A DNA stretch of 21,469 nt from Xanthomarina sp035306705 (GCF_035306705.1 NZ_DATGNO010000014.1:1-21469); one strand, 5' to 3'; shown: positions 7,045-15,703, numbered from the stretch's first letter. Notes: generated by a model from the sequence alone, not told the origin. Program-made: numbers and translations.

Positions 7045-8301
7045 TTAGGTTTTCTGTTTCTTTTTTCTTGCTGCGGGAAACAAAACATTGTTTAAAATAA
7101 GTCGATACCCTGGAGAGGTTGGATATAAATCCAATTCTGTTTTTGGATCTCCTACCCGATGCGTATAATCTTCGGGATCGTGTCCTCCATAAAATGTAAA
7201 GAAGCCTTTTCCTTTTATTCCATGAATGTATTTAGCTTCACCATTGGTTTTGTTTTCACCTAAAACTAGCACGTTCGATTTAATTTCCTCTCGTGTAAAA
7301 GCCGTTGTTTGTCCCATAAAACCTTTTACCAGAGCTGTATGATTTTGACAAAGCATGGTTGGAATTGGATCCCATTTTGCCGAAAATTCCATAAGTGTAA
7401 AGTAATCCGTCATCTTAGGAATTCTTCTTTTCGATGTCATGTCTATAGAGGAAAACTCATATATAAGTGGATTTCTTTCTAAAATAAAATCTTTAAAAGC
7501 AAATGTTTTGCTATAATCGATTTTAGATTGGTAGTTGGCATCGCTTGGATCTCCATCGAACATCGGCTCACAAATATCAACACCTTCTGCCGACAAAGCA
7601 ATATCGAAACTATCTGTTGCACTGCACATGGCAAACATAAAACCTCCACCAATTACATAATCCCTTATTTTTAAAGCTACCGCCAATTTAGCTTCGGAAA
7701 CTTTAGAGTATCCTAATTTAGTAGCTAAGGCTTCTGCCGATTTCTTTTCTTCAATATACCAAGCTGCTGTTCTATAATTGGCATAAAATTTTCCAAATTG
7801 TCCCGTAAAATCTTCATGGTGCAAATGCAACCAATCGTATAACACTAAAGCATCGTTTAGAACTTCTTCATCGTAAATGGTTTCATAAGGAATTTCGGCA
7901 TAGGTTAAAACCATTGTTACAGCATCATCCCAAGGCAGTTTTCCTTTGGGCGAATAAACTGCAATTTTAGGAGCTTTTTCCAAAACTACAGCTTCCATAT
8001 TTTTACTAGGACTACTAATTTCTTCTAAAATTGCCTCAGCTTTGGCATTGGATAAAACTTCAAAAGAAACACCTCGAATCTGGCATTCACGCCGTATTTC
8101 TTCAGAATCTGGCAATAAAAAGGAACCTCCTTTATAGTTTAATAACCATTTAACCTTAAGTTCTTTCTCTAAAGTCCAATAAGTAATTCCGTAGGCTTTT
8201 AAATGATTTTTCTGACTTTCCGCATCCATGGGAATAAGGATGTACGAGGCAAAACTATTTACCCAAAACAATAAACTAAATATTAATGCTAACTTTTTCA
8301 C
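7045..8301 (-). CDS. Periplasmic amidotransferase-like protein, often labelled asparagine synthetase B
   Basis: This 418-residue protein resembles a Bacteroidetes family commonly annotated as asparagine synthetase B. I see neither the Cys2 N-terminal glutaminase nor the SGGxDS-type ATP loop of true AsnB, so that name is doubtful. It begins with a signal peptide (MKKLALIFSLLFWVNSFAS), pointing to export. Features that look like a class I glutaminase fold are GGGFMFAMCSATD (218-230, candidate nucleophile C226) and FYGGHDPEDY (370-379, candidate H374), plus an aromatic and histidine-rich LHLHHEDF (158-165). The C-terminus is basic (AARKKKQKT). The start codon is GTG (8299-8301), chosen because the signal peptide begins there. 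Its stop is 1 nt before the ATG of the kinase gene, so the three genes appear to be one operon. The substrate is unknown. Confidence 0.75.
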   Translation of the reverse strand: MKKLALIFSLLFWVNSFASYILIPMDAESQKNHLKAYGITYWTLEKELKVKWLLNYKGGSFLLPDSEEIRRECQIRGVSFEVLSNAKAEAILEEISSPSKNMEAVVLEKAPKIAVYSPKGKLPWDDAVTMVLTYAEIPYETIYDEEVLNDALVLYDWLHLHHEDFTGQFGKFYANYRTAAWYIEEKKSAEALATKLGYSKVSEAKLAVALKIRDYVIGGGFMFAMCSATDSFDIALSAEGVDICEPMFDGDPSDANYQSKIDYSKTFAFKDFILERNPLIYEFSSIDMTSKRRIPKMTDYFTLMEFSAKWDPIPTMLCQNHTALVKGFMGQTTAFTREEIKSNVLVLGENKTNGEAKYIHGIKGKGFFTFYGGHDPEDYTHRVGDPKTELDLYPTSPGYRLILNNVLFPAARKKKQKT

Positions 8302-8365
8302 AGTTGAAATATAGTCAAAATAAATGCCTTAAAAATAGATTTAAACAATTTTTAACCTCTTGTAT

Positions 8366-9388
8366 TTACTTCTTATTTGCAGAAAGAATATTGGAAAGCA
8401 CTTTAGTTTCTGGAAATTGGTCGAGGATGATTTTAATACATACAGTAATTGGAATGGCCATAATTAATCCCGGAACACCCCAAATGAAACCCCAAAGCAT
8501 GAGCATGACCAAAACTGTAATAACATTCAATGAGAAGGATTTTCCCATAAAAATAGGTTCCAAAATCGTTCCAAATAAAACCTGAACTCCAGTTATAGAA
8601 AGTATAAAAAAGAATAAAGTACTTGTTGGCTCTAATTCTACAAAGGCGAAAATTGCCAATAAAACAACGGTTATTATAGATCCTACCATTTGTACGAAAT
8701 TTATAATAAAGGCAAATAAGCCCCAAAAGATAGGAAAACTTATATCAAAAAACACACAGGCCAAACCAGTTCCTATACCTGTTGCCAAACTAATAAAGAA
8801 TTTAACTTTTATAAATTTTATAAGATCTTTTTCTATTTTAAAAAATGTTTTAACGGAAGTATGGCGCTGTTTAAGAATGGTGCTATTTAATACTTTTTGG
8901 ATATTGATTGATTCCGCGAGCCATAAAACCACAAAAAAGATGGTCATAAGAATCATGGTTAAGGTCTTTCTAACAAAGTCTATGGTACCTCCAATATTGT
9001 CTTTTTGTACAAATTGATTCAACACATTCTGTTTGTTATCCATTTCGAAACCAAATGTTTCTTGGGCCAAAATATATAAGTCATTTATTTTTGTTTCAGC
9101 TTTAGTGAAAAAATCAGAATCTGAGTTAAGAATTTCTTTAGAAGAAATTTGAATTAATTCGACACCTATTTTCACTCCAACCGCAATCAATAAAATAACC
9201 ACCAAAATACCGATTGATTTTGGAATCTTCTTTTTACCCAGCCATCGCATAATTGGTAGGAATAGCAAAGCAATAAACATAGAAAACACCAATGGAATAA
9301 ATATAAACGAAAGTATTTTTAATAGATAAAAAACTAACGGAACTACTATAACTAATAATAATATGTTTGTGGTTCTTAACTTGTCCAT
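8366..9388 (-). CDS. AI-2E family permease (PF01594-type membrane protein)
   Basis: The 340-residue hydrophobic protein fits the AI-2E/PerM superfamily. Members include the proposed autoinducer-2 exporter TqsA and sodium-coupled transporters, so the substrate cannot be named. Visible membrane segments are near 7-45 (two), 58-78, 150-172, 205-230, 232-255, 262-285 and 300-328, with a soluble stretch between about 80 and 148, the usual arrangement. The conserved region around FWGLFAFIINFVQMVGSII and the C-terminal WGVPGLIMAIPI segment are present. It starts 34 nt after dnaB and is 64 nt from the next gene, so it may be co-transcribed with dnaB. No good TAnnTTTG box is visible in front of it, although TATTTTTA about 20 nt upstream is one mismatch away. 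Confidence 0.9.
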   Translation of the reverse strand: MDKLRTTNILLLVIVVPLVFYLLKILSFIFIPLVFSMFIALLFLPIMRWLGKKKIPKSIGILVVILLIAVGVKIGVELIQISSKEILNSDSDFFTKAETKINDLYILAQETFGFEMDNKQNVLNQFVQKDNIGGTIDFVRKTLTMILMTIFFVVLWLAESINIQKVLNSTILKQRHTSVKTFFKIEKDLIKFIKVKFFISLATGIGTGLACVFFDISFPIFWGLFAFIINFVQMVGSIITVVLLAIFAFVELEPTSTLFFFILSITGVQVLFGTILEPIFMGKSFSLNVITVLVMLMLWGFIWGVPGLIMAIPITVCIKIILDQFPETKVLSNILSANKK

Positions 9389-9422
9389 AAAACTTAGTAA
9401 TTAAAAATAGATTTGGGAGATG

Positions 9423-10961
9423 TTAGAAAGGGATGTCATCATCTTCTTCTGGATCTCCAAAGGCGTCACTTGCTGATGGAAAACTTGTTGTTTTAAATGA
9501 ATCATCGTTTGCTGCAGCATTCATTTTAGAATGGAACTCTTGGCCGAAAGGAGTGTCGAAATCATCTAAGTTGTCAAATTTACCTAAATGTCCAACGAAC
9601 TTCAATCGGATATTATCTAAACCACCATTTCTGTGTTTTGCAATAATAAATTCGGCTTGTCCTTCGGTTGGAGTTCTTTCATCATCATCCCATTCGTCAA
9701 TTTTATAATATTCCGGTCTGTAAATAAAGGACACAATATCGGCATCTTGCTCAATAGCTCCAGATTCACGAAGATCTGATAGCAAGGGTCTTTTACTTCC
9801 TCCACGAGTTTCCACAGCACGAGACAATTGCGAAAGTGCAATAACCGGCACGCTTAGTTCTTTTGCCAGAGCTTTAAGGTTACGGGAAATGGTTGAGATT
9901 TCTTGTTCTCTGTTCCCTCCTTTTTGACTACTTCCGGCTGTCATTAATTGTAAATAATCGATCACAATTAATTTAATACCATGTTGCGAAGCCAAACGTC
10001 GCGCTTTTGCTCTTAAGTCGAAAATAGAAAGTGATGGGGTATCATCAATAAACAAAGGTGCTTTTTCAAGACTTTTCACCTTCACGTTCAGTTGTTCCCA
10101 TTCATGTTTTTCTAATTTTCCAGTTCTAAGTTTTTCTGAAGACAATCCAGTTTCACTAGAAATTAAACGCATAATTAATTGTACAGAAGCCATCTCTAAA
10201 GAGAAAAATGCCACTGGAATATTATGGGTAACAGCTATATTTCTTGCCATAGAAAGCGTTAAAGCTGTTTTACCCATACCTGGACGAGCAGCAACAATAA
10301 TCAAATCGCTTTCCTGCCAACCTGAGGTTAGCTTATCTAATTTAGTAAAACCAGAAGGAATACCACTTAAACCTTCTTTATTAGAAATTTCCTCAATTTT
10401 CTTTTTCGCCTGAATTACTAACTCCTGGGCTGTTTCACTCGATTTTTTTATATTTCCTTGTGTAACTTCGTATAATTTAGATTCTGCACGATCCAATAAA
10501 TCGAAAACATCTTGGGTTTCATCGTACGCATCTTCTATAATTTCACTTGAGATTTTTATTAAACTTCGTTGAATGAATTTCTGTAAAATAATACGTGCAT
10601 GAAACTCAATATGGGCAGAAGAAGACACCTTTTGCGTTAGAGAAATAAGGTAAAAATCACCACCTACCAAATCTAACTTTGAATTTTTCTTTAGTTGGCT
10701 AGAAACGGTTAATAAGTCTACAGGTTCACTGTTTTCGAATAATTGAAAAATGGCTTCAAAAATGTGTTGATGGGCTTCTTTATAGAAAGCTTCGGAACTC
10801 AAAATGTCGATTACTTCGTCGACACCTTTCTTGTCAATCATCATTGCTCCAAGCACAACCTCCTCTAAATCAATAGCTTGAGGCGGAATCTTACCTCTTT
10901 CGAGACTAATAAGCGTACTTTTATCTACTTGATATCCTTTTATTTGATTTGGTTGTTTCAT
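9423..10961 (-). CDS. dnaB: Replicative DNA helicase DnaB
   Basis: DnaB is the hexameric helicase that unwinds the replication fork and recruits primase. The 512-residue product has the N-terminal DnaG-interacting domain (about 20-150), a linker, and the RecA-like motor with Walker A ARPGMGKT (225-232), catalytic glutamate in FFSLEM (E256) and Walker B VIDYLQLM (333-340), then SRNLKALAKEL, DLRESGAIEQDAD and the C-terminal AKHRNGG loop. I chose the ATG at 10961 (MKQPNQIKGY); the longer frame to 11009 adds 16 residues lying over a -7 box. No inteins are present. The last residues are EEDDDIPF, an acidic tip identical to that of bacterial single-strand-binding proteins, which is unexpected in a helicase. 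Confidence 0.97.
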   Translation of the reverse strand: MKQPNQIKGYQVDKSTLISLERGKIPPQAIDLEEVVLGAMMIDKKGVDEVIDILSSEAFYKEAHQHIFEAIFQLFENSEPVDLLTVSSQLKKNSKLDLVGGDFYLISLTQKVSSSAHIEFHARIILQKFIQRSLIKISSEIIEDAYDETQDVFDLLDRAESKLYEVTQGNIKKSSETAQELVIQAKKKIEEISNKEGLSGIPSGFTKLDKLTSGWQESDLIIVAARPGMGKTALTLSMARNIAVTHNIPVAFFSLEMASVQLIMRLISSETGLSSEKLRTGKLEKHEWEQLNVKVKSLEKAPLFIDDTPSLSIFDLRAKARRLASQHGIKLIVIDYLQLMTAGSSQKGGNREQEISTISRNLKALAKELSVPVIALSQLSRAVETRGGSKRPLLSDLRESGAIEQDADIVSFIYRPEYYKIDEWDDDERTPTEGQAEFIIAKHRNGGLDNIRLKFVGHLGKFDNLDDFDTPFGQEFHSKMNAAANDDSFKTTSFPSASDAFGDPEEDDDIPF

Positions 10962-10966
10962 GTTTA

Positions 10967-10974
10967 CGAAAGTA
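10967..10974 (-). promoter_or_regulatory. Probable -7 box of dnaB
   Basis: On the minus strand TACTTTCG matches TAnnTTTG at seven of eight positions and ends 5 nt before the ATG at 10961, implying a very short or nearly leaderless transcript. The best upstream TTTG is about 25 nt away, longer than the usual spacing, so the call is tentative. Confidence 0.4.
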
Positions 10975-11073
10975 GCTAAATTGAAAAGATTAATGATGAC
11001 AAAGTCCATCTAGATTGTCCACCATAAGTTAACAATTTAACTGTTAATAACTTAATTATATTGTTAATAAGCA

Positions 11074-11106
11074 TAAAAAAAATCTGAAATAAGACATTTC
11101 AGATTT
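11074..11106 (-). terminator. Rho-independent terminator of accA
   Basis: On the minus strand an 11-bp perfect stem, AAATCTGAAAT with ATTTCAGATTT (plus-strand arms 11080-11090 and 11096-11106, loop of 5), runs into a T-tract (A-run 11075-11082 on the plus strand). It lies 24 nt beyond the accA stop and separates accA from dnaB. Confidence 0.88.
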
Positions 11107-11129
11107 ATGTTTTATAGGTTTTAAAAGTC

Positions 11130-12083
11130 TTAACCTTTATAAACCCCAATTTCCAAATATTTCTCCATGCGTTTATTTACTAAATCTTTTGGTGATAAGT
11201 TTTTAAGCTCCTCAAAAGTTTTAACAATGGCATTTTTTACGGCCAAATATGTTTTTTCTCTATCGCTATGTGCGCCACCAAGTGGTTCTTTAATAATGTC
11301 GTCTACAATGCCTTGTTTCTTCATGTCTATTGCAGTCAATTTCAAGGCTTCTGCTGCTTGTTCCTTATATTCCCAGCTTCTCCATAAAATAGAAGAACAA
11401 GATTCTGGTGAAATTACAGAATACCAAGTGTTTTCTAACATCATCACTTTATCTCCTACTCCAATTCCTAAAGCTCCACCCGAAGCTCCTTCACCAATAA
11501 TTATTGTGATAATTGGCACTTTGAGTCGAGTCATTTCAAAAATATTTCTAGCAATAGCTTCACCTTGTCCACGCTCTTCGGCTTCTAAACCTGGGTAAGC
11601 TCCTGGAGTATCTAATAAAGTAACTACAGGAATACCAAATTTTTCGGCAGATTTCATTAATCGTAAGGCTTTTCTATATCCTTCTGGATTTGCCATTCCA
11701 AAATTTCTAAATTGTCTGGTTTTGGTATTATATCCTTTCTGTTGACCAATAAACATATAGCTTTGGTCGCCAATTTTCCCTAAACCACCAATCATGGCTT
11801 TATCATCTTTAAAACCTCTGTCGCCGTGCAGTTCCAAAAAACTATCTCCACATAAGGCATGAATATAATCTAAAGTATATGGGCGGCTTGGATGACGAGA
11901 CATTTGCACACGCTGCCAAGGAGTTAAATTTTTATATATTTCTTTTTTTGTAGCAATTAGTTTTTTCTCAATTTGCTTACAAGTTTCAGAAACATCTACT
12001 TCACTTTCCTTACCTATAATCTCACATTTCTGTAATTGTTCTTCAAGTTCTTTTATAGGGAGTTCAAAATCTAAATATTCCAT
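11130..12083 (-). CDS. accA: Acetyl-CoA carboxylase, carboxyltransferase subunit alpha
   Basis: AccA with AccD forms the carboxyltransferase that moves CO2 from biotin-AccB to acetyl-CoA, giving malonyl-CoA for fatty acid synthesis. The 317-residue protein has the expected helical N-terminus (about 1-60), WQRVQMSRHPSRPYTLDYI, the crotonase-fold segments LLDTPGAYPGLEAEERGQGE (156-175) and GEGASGGALGIGVGD (197-211) that form the oxyanion and CoA site, and SPESCSSILWR. Length and motifs match the family from end to end. The ATG at 12083 follows a TAATTTTG box. It has its own terminator before dnaB, so it is probably a single-gene transcript. The other subunits are not in the window. Confidence 0.97.
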   Translation of the reverse strand: MEYLDFELPIKELEEQLQKCEIIGKESEVDVSETCKQIEKKLIATKKEIYKNLTPWQRVQMSRHPSRPYTLDYIHALCGDSFLELHGDRGFKDDKAMIGGLGKIGDQSYMFIGQQKGYNTKTRQFRNFGMANPEGYRKALRLMKSAEKFGIPVVTLLDTPGAYPGLEAEERGQGEAIARNIFEMTRLKVPIITIIIGEGASGGALGIGVGDKVMMLENTWYSVISPESCSSILWRSWEYKEQAAEALKLTAIDMKKQGIVDDIIKEPLGGAHSDREKTYLAVKNAIVKTFEELKNLSPKDLVNKRMEKYLEIGVYKG

Positions 12084-12113
12084 AGGAAATTATAGTTTGT
12101 TTTAATTAGCACA

Positions 12114-12121
12114 CAAAATTA
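12114..12121 (-). promoter_or_regulatory. -7 box of accA
   Basis: Minus-strand TAATTTTG is a perfect TAnnTTTG match about 30 nt before the accA ATG. I see no convincing TTG at the right distance upstream, so only the -7 half is supported. Confidence 0.5.
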
Positions 12122-12219
12122 CACAATTTATTTTGTTTTAATTTTAGAATCAAAACGAAATACCGGGCAAATTTAGTCAAAAGGATTTAAATGGATCTAT
12201 CTGACTAATTTTAAAAATA

Positions 12220-13134
12220 TTACTGCAAGTTTTTCTGAAGTAATTTTCTAGCTTTTTTCTTTTTCTGATTTTTCAAAACGCCGTTTAACATAACCACACT
12301 AATTATAATTAGCGCTCCTACGTAGAAGGATGAACTCATTATTTCATCTTCAGGAAAAAATATAAGCGCTAGAATTATACCATATACAGGTTCCAAATTA
12401 TAGGTTAAAACTACTGTATAAGGACTAATATATCTCATTACATATACCGCAGCAATAAACGCATAGGCCGTACAAACAGAAGCCAAAATAAATAAATATC
12501 CAAAATCCGAAGTGCTTAAAACGAAGAATTCTTTTGAAAAGCCATTTCTGAAAATTAGCATAAACAAACTAATAAACAGAACACCACTTATAAACTCGTA
12601 AACAGAAATAACCGTTGCAGTATGCTCTTCTAAAAACTTGCCATTTAAAACCGCAAAGGTTGACGAAAGAAAAGCCGAAACAATTCCTAAAATAATACCA
12701 TTTAAATATTTAAACTCACTATTTGTTATAACGGCAACCCCAACAATTATAAGGAGTCCGAAAATAATTTCGTACCATATTATTTTTCGTTTGTAAATTA
12801 AAGGTTCTATCAAAGAAGCAAAGAAAGCTCCTGTGGAAAACATGGCTAGAGTTATGGAAATATTTGAAACTTTAATCGATTCGAAAAAGGTTATCCAATG
12901 TAAAGCGATAACAACTCCTGCAAAAGCTAATTTGGCTACCGATTTTAAAGGGATTCTGATCTTGATCTTAGCCACAACAACAAAAGCAAGCATTAAAATG
13001 GTTGCCATAAGCATTCTGTACCAAACCAATGGTACGGCATCTATGCTTATTAATTCTCCTAAAACGGCCGTAAATCCTGCTATAAACACCAGAAGATGTA
13101 AGTGCAGATAATTCTTTAATTTATCGTTTTGCAT
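12220..13134 (-). CDS. EamA/DMT-family transporter
   Basis: This inner-membrane protein belongs to the drug/metabolite transporter superfamily. Its 304 residues form two EamA repeats (about 12-135 and 145-290) with ten predicted membrane helices, the normal architecture. Recognisable pieces are the first-repeat segment ALHWITFFESIKVSNISI and the second-repeat region YTVVLTYNLEPVYGIILALI. The C-terminus is strongly basic (KNQKKKKARKLLQKNLQ), as expected for a cytoplasmic end. The start ATG overlaps the 3' end of the upstream permease gene by 14 nt, suggesting the two are translated from one message. Family members export or import amino acids, nucleotides or metabolites, so the substrate cannot be inferred. 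No terminator is visible after it. Confidence 0.92.
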   Translation of the reverse strand: MQNDKLKNYLHLHLLVFIAGFTAVLGELISIDAVPLVWYRMLMATILMLAFVVVAKIKIRIPLKSVAKLAFAGVVIALHWITFFESIKVSNISITLAMFSTGAFFASLIEPLIYKRKIIWYEIIFGLLIIVGVAVITNSEFKYLNGIILGIVSAFLSSTFAVLNGKFLEEHTATVISVYEFISGVLFISLFMLIFRNGFSKEFFVLSTSDFGYLFILASVCTAYAFIAAVYVMRYISPYTVVLTYNLEPVYGIILALIFFPEDEIMSSSFYVGALIIISVVMLNGVLKNQKKKKARKLLQKNLQ

Positions 13135-14197
13135 TGTAAAGTAAATAGGCTGCTAAAACTCCAAAAATAACATTTGGAAACCAAACGGCCACTAAAGGAG
13201 AAAAATCTGATTGCGAGGCCAAAACCCCAAATATCTTATCGAAAAACACAAAAACCATAGCAATGCAAATACCAAAAGCTAGGTTTACTCCCATTCCACC
13301 TCGACGTTTTATAGATGAAACGGCCACAGCAATAATGGTCAAAATAAATACAGAAACAGGTAAACTCCATTTACGGTATTTTACCAATTTATATCTATTA
13401 ATATATGAAGAACCTCTTTTTTCCTCTTTTTCAATAAACCTATTTAATTGGCCATAAGGCAGCGTTTCAGCAATATAAACCACAGGCGTCAAATCTTCTA
13501 AATCGAAAGGGAAAATGGTGTCTTTTCTTCTTGCTGATTCAATAATATCGTTTCTGTCTCCAATAAAACGTTTTGTATAGTCTATTAAACTATAGGTAGA
13601 GTCTTTCTCACTGTATCTAATAGTTTTGGCACTTATTTTATAAGACATTTTATCGTCTTTAATATGTTCCAATGTAAAATCCCGTCCAATTTTCTGTTTT
13701 GCATCAAAACTACTAACGTAAATATAATCGTGATCGTTTATTTGCCGATACACGTTTTGATTATCGAGTGCATCGTTCTTGTTTTTAAGGTATTTATAGT
13801 TGAAATCGTTGAATCCACTGCTGGCATTTGGAGCCAAATACAAACCTAGAATCAAGGCTAAAATGGCTACAATAGTAGCACCAATCATATATGGCCTTAA
13901 AAATCTAGAGAAGGAAACACCCGAGCTTAAAAAAGCAATAACCTCAGTGTTATTTGCCAGCTTGGACGTAAACCAAATAACCGAAAGAAATAAAAACAGA
14001 GGAAATAATAAATGCGCAAAATAAATGGTGAAATCTAAAAAATAAAGCATCACTTCGCCAAACGGCACTTCATTTTCAAGTATTTTTCCAATTTTCTCAG
14101 CTAAATGTACGGTTATTCCAATAGGAATAAACAACAATAACATGATGATAAATGTAAACAAATAACGCTTTAATATGTACCAATCAAGTATTTTCAT
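13121..14197 (-). CDS. LptF/LptG-family lipopolysaccharide export permease
   Basis: This is a YjgP/YjgQ-type permease of the Lpt complex, which extracts lipopolysaccharide from the inner membrane using the LptB ATPase. The 358 residues show six membrane segments (about 11-32, 53-76, 102-122, 278-296, 303-322, 333-354) with a large periplasmic domain between the third and fourth, exactly the family layout. The N-terminal ILDWYILKRYL and the cytoplasmic NNTEVIAFLSSGVSFSRFLRP coupling region are typical. Whether it is LptF or LptG cannot be decided securely; the short N-terminus and the position after tgt, which I recall from other Bacteroidetes, favour LptG. It overlaps the next gene by 14 nt and lies 98 nt after tgt, with no obvious promoter in the gap. 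Confidence 0.93.
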   Translation of the reverse strand: MKILDWYILKRYLFTFIIMLLLFIPIGITVHLAEKIGKILENEVPFGEVMLYFLDFTIYFAHLLFPLFLFLSVIWFTSKLANNTEVIAFLSSGVSFSRFLRPYMIGATIVAILALILGLYLAPNASSGFNDFNYKYLKNKNDALDNQNVYRQINDHDYIYVSSFDAKQKIGRDFTLEHIKDDKMSYKISAKTIRYSEKDSTYSLIDYTKRFIGDRNDIIESARRKDTIFPFDLEDLTPVVYIAETLPYGQLNRFIEKEEKRGSSYINRYKLVKYRKWSLPVSVFILTIIAVAVSSIKRRGGMGVNLAFGICIAMVFVFFDKIFGVLASQSDFSPLVAVWFPNVIFGVLAAYLLYNAKR

Positions 14198-14295
14198 CCG
14201 CTCCCAACCTCAGTAATTGGGGTGTTTTTAAGTTATTATTTTATTAAAAAAGAACATTATCTTTTTTCTTTAGTCCGTTTTCTGCGTTCTGTATT

Positions 14296-15426
14296 CTAAA
14301 GTCGTTTATCCATCTGTTTAACCATTAAATCTTTCCAGGTTCTAAAATCTCCTGCTAATATATGTTTTCTCGCTTCACGAACCAACCACATATAGAAACC
14401 TAAATTATGAATGGTCGCAATTTGGGCCCCTAATCTTTCATTAACAGTAAATAAATGACGTAAATACGCTTTGGTGTAATCTGTATCAACAAATGTCATT
14501 CCAGCCTCATCAACTGGTGAAAAATCATCTGCCCATTTCAAGTTTTTAATATTTATAGTGCCATGTGCTGTAAAGAGCATCCCATTTCTAGCATTTCTTG
14601 TTGGCATTACACAATCGAACATATCTATTCCTAATGCTATATTTTCCAAAATATTAATTGGGGTTCCAACACCCATTAAATAACGAGGTTTATCTTCTGG
14701 TAAAATATTGGTAACGACTTCTGTCATGGCGTACATTTCCTCAGCAGGTTCTCCAACAGACAAACCACCAATGGCATTTCCTGCTGCTCCCGCATTTGCA
14801 ATGTATTCGGCCGATTGCATTCTTAAGTCCTTATATGTACTTCCTTGAACTATTGGAAAGAACGTTTGATTGTAGTCGTATTTTAAAGGTGTTTTCTCCA
14901 AGTGATTGATACATCTGTCCAGCCATCTATGCGTCATGTGCATAGAGCGCTTGGCATAGTTATAGTCGCAAGGGTAAGGCGTACACTCATCGAAAGCCAT
15001 AATTATATCTGCACCAATAGTTCTTTGGATTTCCATAACTTTTTCTGGTGTGAAGGTGTGGTAACTTCCATCGATATGCGATTTAAACTTAACCCCTTCC
15101 TCTTTAATTTTTCTATTATTAGAAAGCGAATACACTTGGTATCCTCCAGAATCGGTTAGAATGTTTCTGTCCCAATTCATGAACTTATGTAATCCTCCAG
15201 CTTTTTCAAGAATATCGGTTTGAGGTCTTAAATATAAATGATAGGTGTTTCCTAAAATAATATCTGGATTAATATCGTTTTTTAATTCTCGTTGGTGCAC
15301 TCCTTTTACGGAAGCTACTGTACCTACCGGCATAAAAATCGGGGTTTCTATTTTTCCGTGATCGGTTGTAATCACTCCTGCTCTAGCTTTAGATTGTGCG
15401 TCTTTTCCTTTTAATTCGAATATCAT
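14296..15426 (-). CDS. tgt: Queuine tRNA-ribosyltransferase lacking the zinc cysteines
   Basis: Tgt replaces guanine 34 of GUN-anticodon tRNAs with preQ1 in the queuosine pathway. The 376-residue TIM-barrel protein has TDSGGYQV with catalytic D92, FDECTPYPCDY, GGLSVGEP (220-227), GVGTP and the nucleophile D271 in MFDCVMPTRNARNG, so the active site is complete. The usual CxCxxC zinc motif near residue 309 is absent: the aligned stretch reads DEAGMTFVDTDYTKAYLRH, giving G309, T311 and D314, while the fourth ligand H340 (TIHNLGFY) remains. From memory, related Flavobacteria share this, so it is probably a lineage trait rather than damage. The ATG at 15426 follows a TATATTTG box, and the gene heads the lptG-EamA group. 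Confidence 0.95.
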   Translation of the reverse strand: MIFELKGKDAQSKARAGVITTDHGKIETPIFMPVGTVASVKGVHQRELKNDINPDIILGNTYHLYLRPQTDILEKAGGLHKFMNWDRNILTDSGGYQVYSLSNNRKIKEEGVKFKSHIDGSYHTFTPEKVMEIQRTIGADIIMAFDECTPYPCDYNYAKRSMHMTHRWLDRCINHLEKTPLKYDYNQTFFPIVQGSTYKDLRMQSAEYIANAGAAGNAIGGLSVGEPAEEMYAMTEVVTNILPEDKPRYLMGVGTPINILENIALGIDMFDCVMPTRNARNGMLFTAHGTINIKNLKWADDFSPVDEAGMTFVDTDYTKAYLRHLFTVNERLGAQIATIHNLGFYMWLVREARKHILAGDFRTWKDLMVKQMDKRL

Positions 15427-15446
15427 GTTCTTATTTCATCAAGTGG

Positions 15447-15454
15447 CAAATATA
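15447..15454 (-). promoter_or_regulatory. -7 box of tgt
   Basis: Minus-strand TATATTTG is a perfect TAnnTTTG match about 20 nt before the tgt ATG. No TTG at the expected -33 distance is evident. Confidence 0.5.
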
Positions 15455-15647
15455 AATAACATAAGCCTATAGATTCTTAAACATTTAATAAAATTGATTT
15501 ATATTAAAAAGAAAAAAAATTCTTACCGATATCGCATCGTATTTTTTAACTAGACAAAATTATAGATAGAACCAACTAACATCTTTTGGAATTAGCCTAA
15601 TTGTTAGCAAATGCATGCAATTGGTTAATAAGTGCGCCATATCTCTT

Positions 15648-15678
15648 TTTGATTCCGTATATTAAAACTTTATTTTTG
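15648..15678 (+). promoter_or_regulatory. Bacteroidetes-type promoter of the transketolase genes
   Basis: TTTG at 15648-15651 and TATTTTTG at 15671-15678 are separated by exactly 19 nt, a full match to the -33/-7 consensus. The ATG follows 25 nt later at 15704. The rest of the 277-nt gap between tgt and this gene holds no recognisable gene. Confidence 0.82.
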
Positions 15679-15703
15679 CAGCTATATAATTAACTATTTA
15701 AAC

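Noticed and set aside
11167..11598. 143-codon plus-strand frame
   Set aside because: It is the antisense shadow of accA, whose protein is conserved end to end.
14203..14221. CCCAA/TTGGG inverted repeat in front of the lptG-type gene as a terminator
   Set aside because: Only 5 bp; its T-rich side faces the plus strand, where no gene ends. On the minus strand it precedes a start codon without a T-run.
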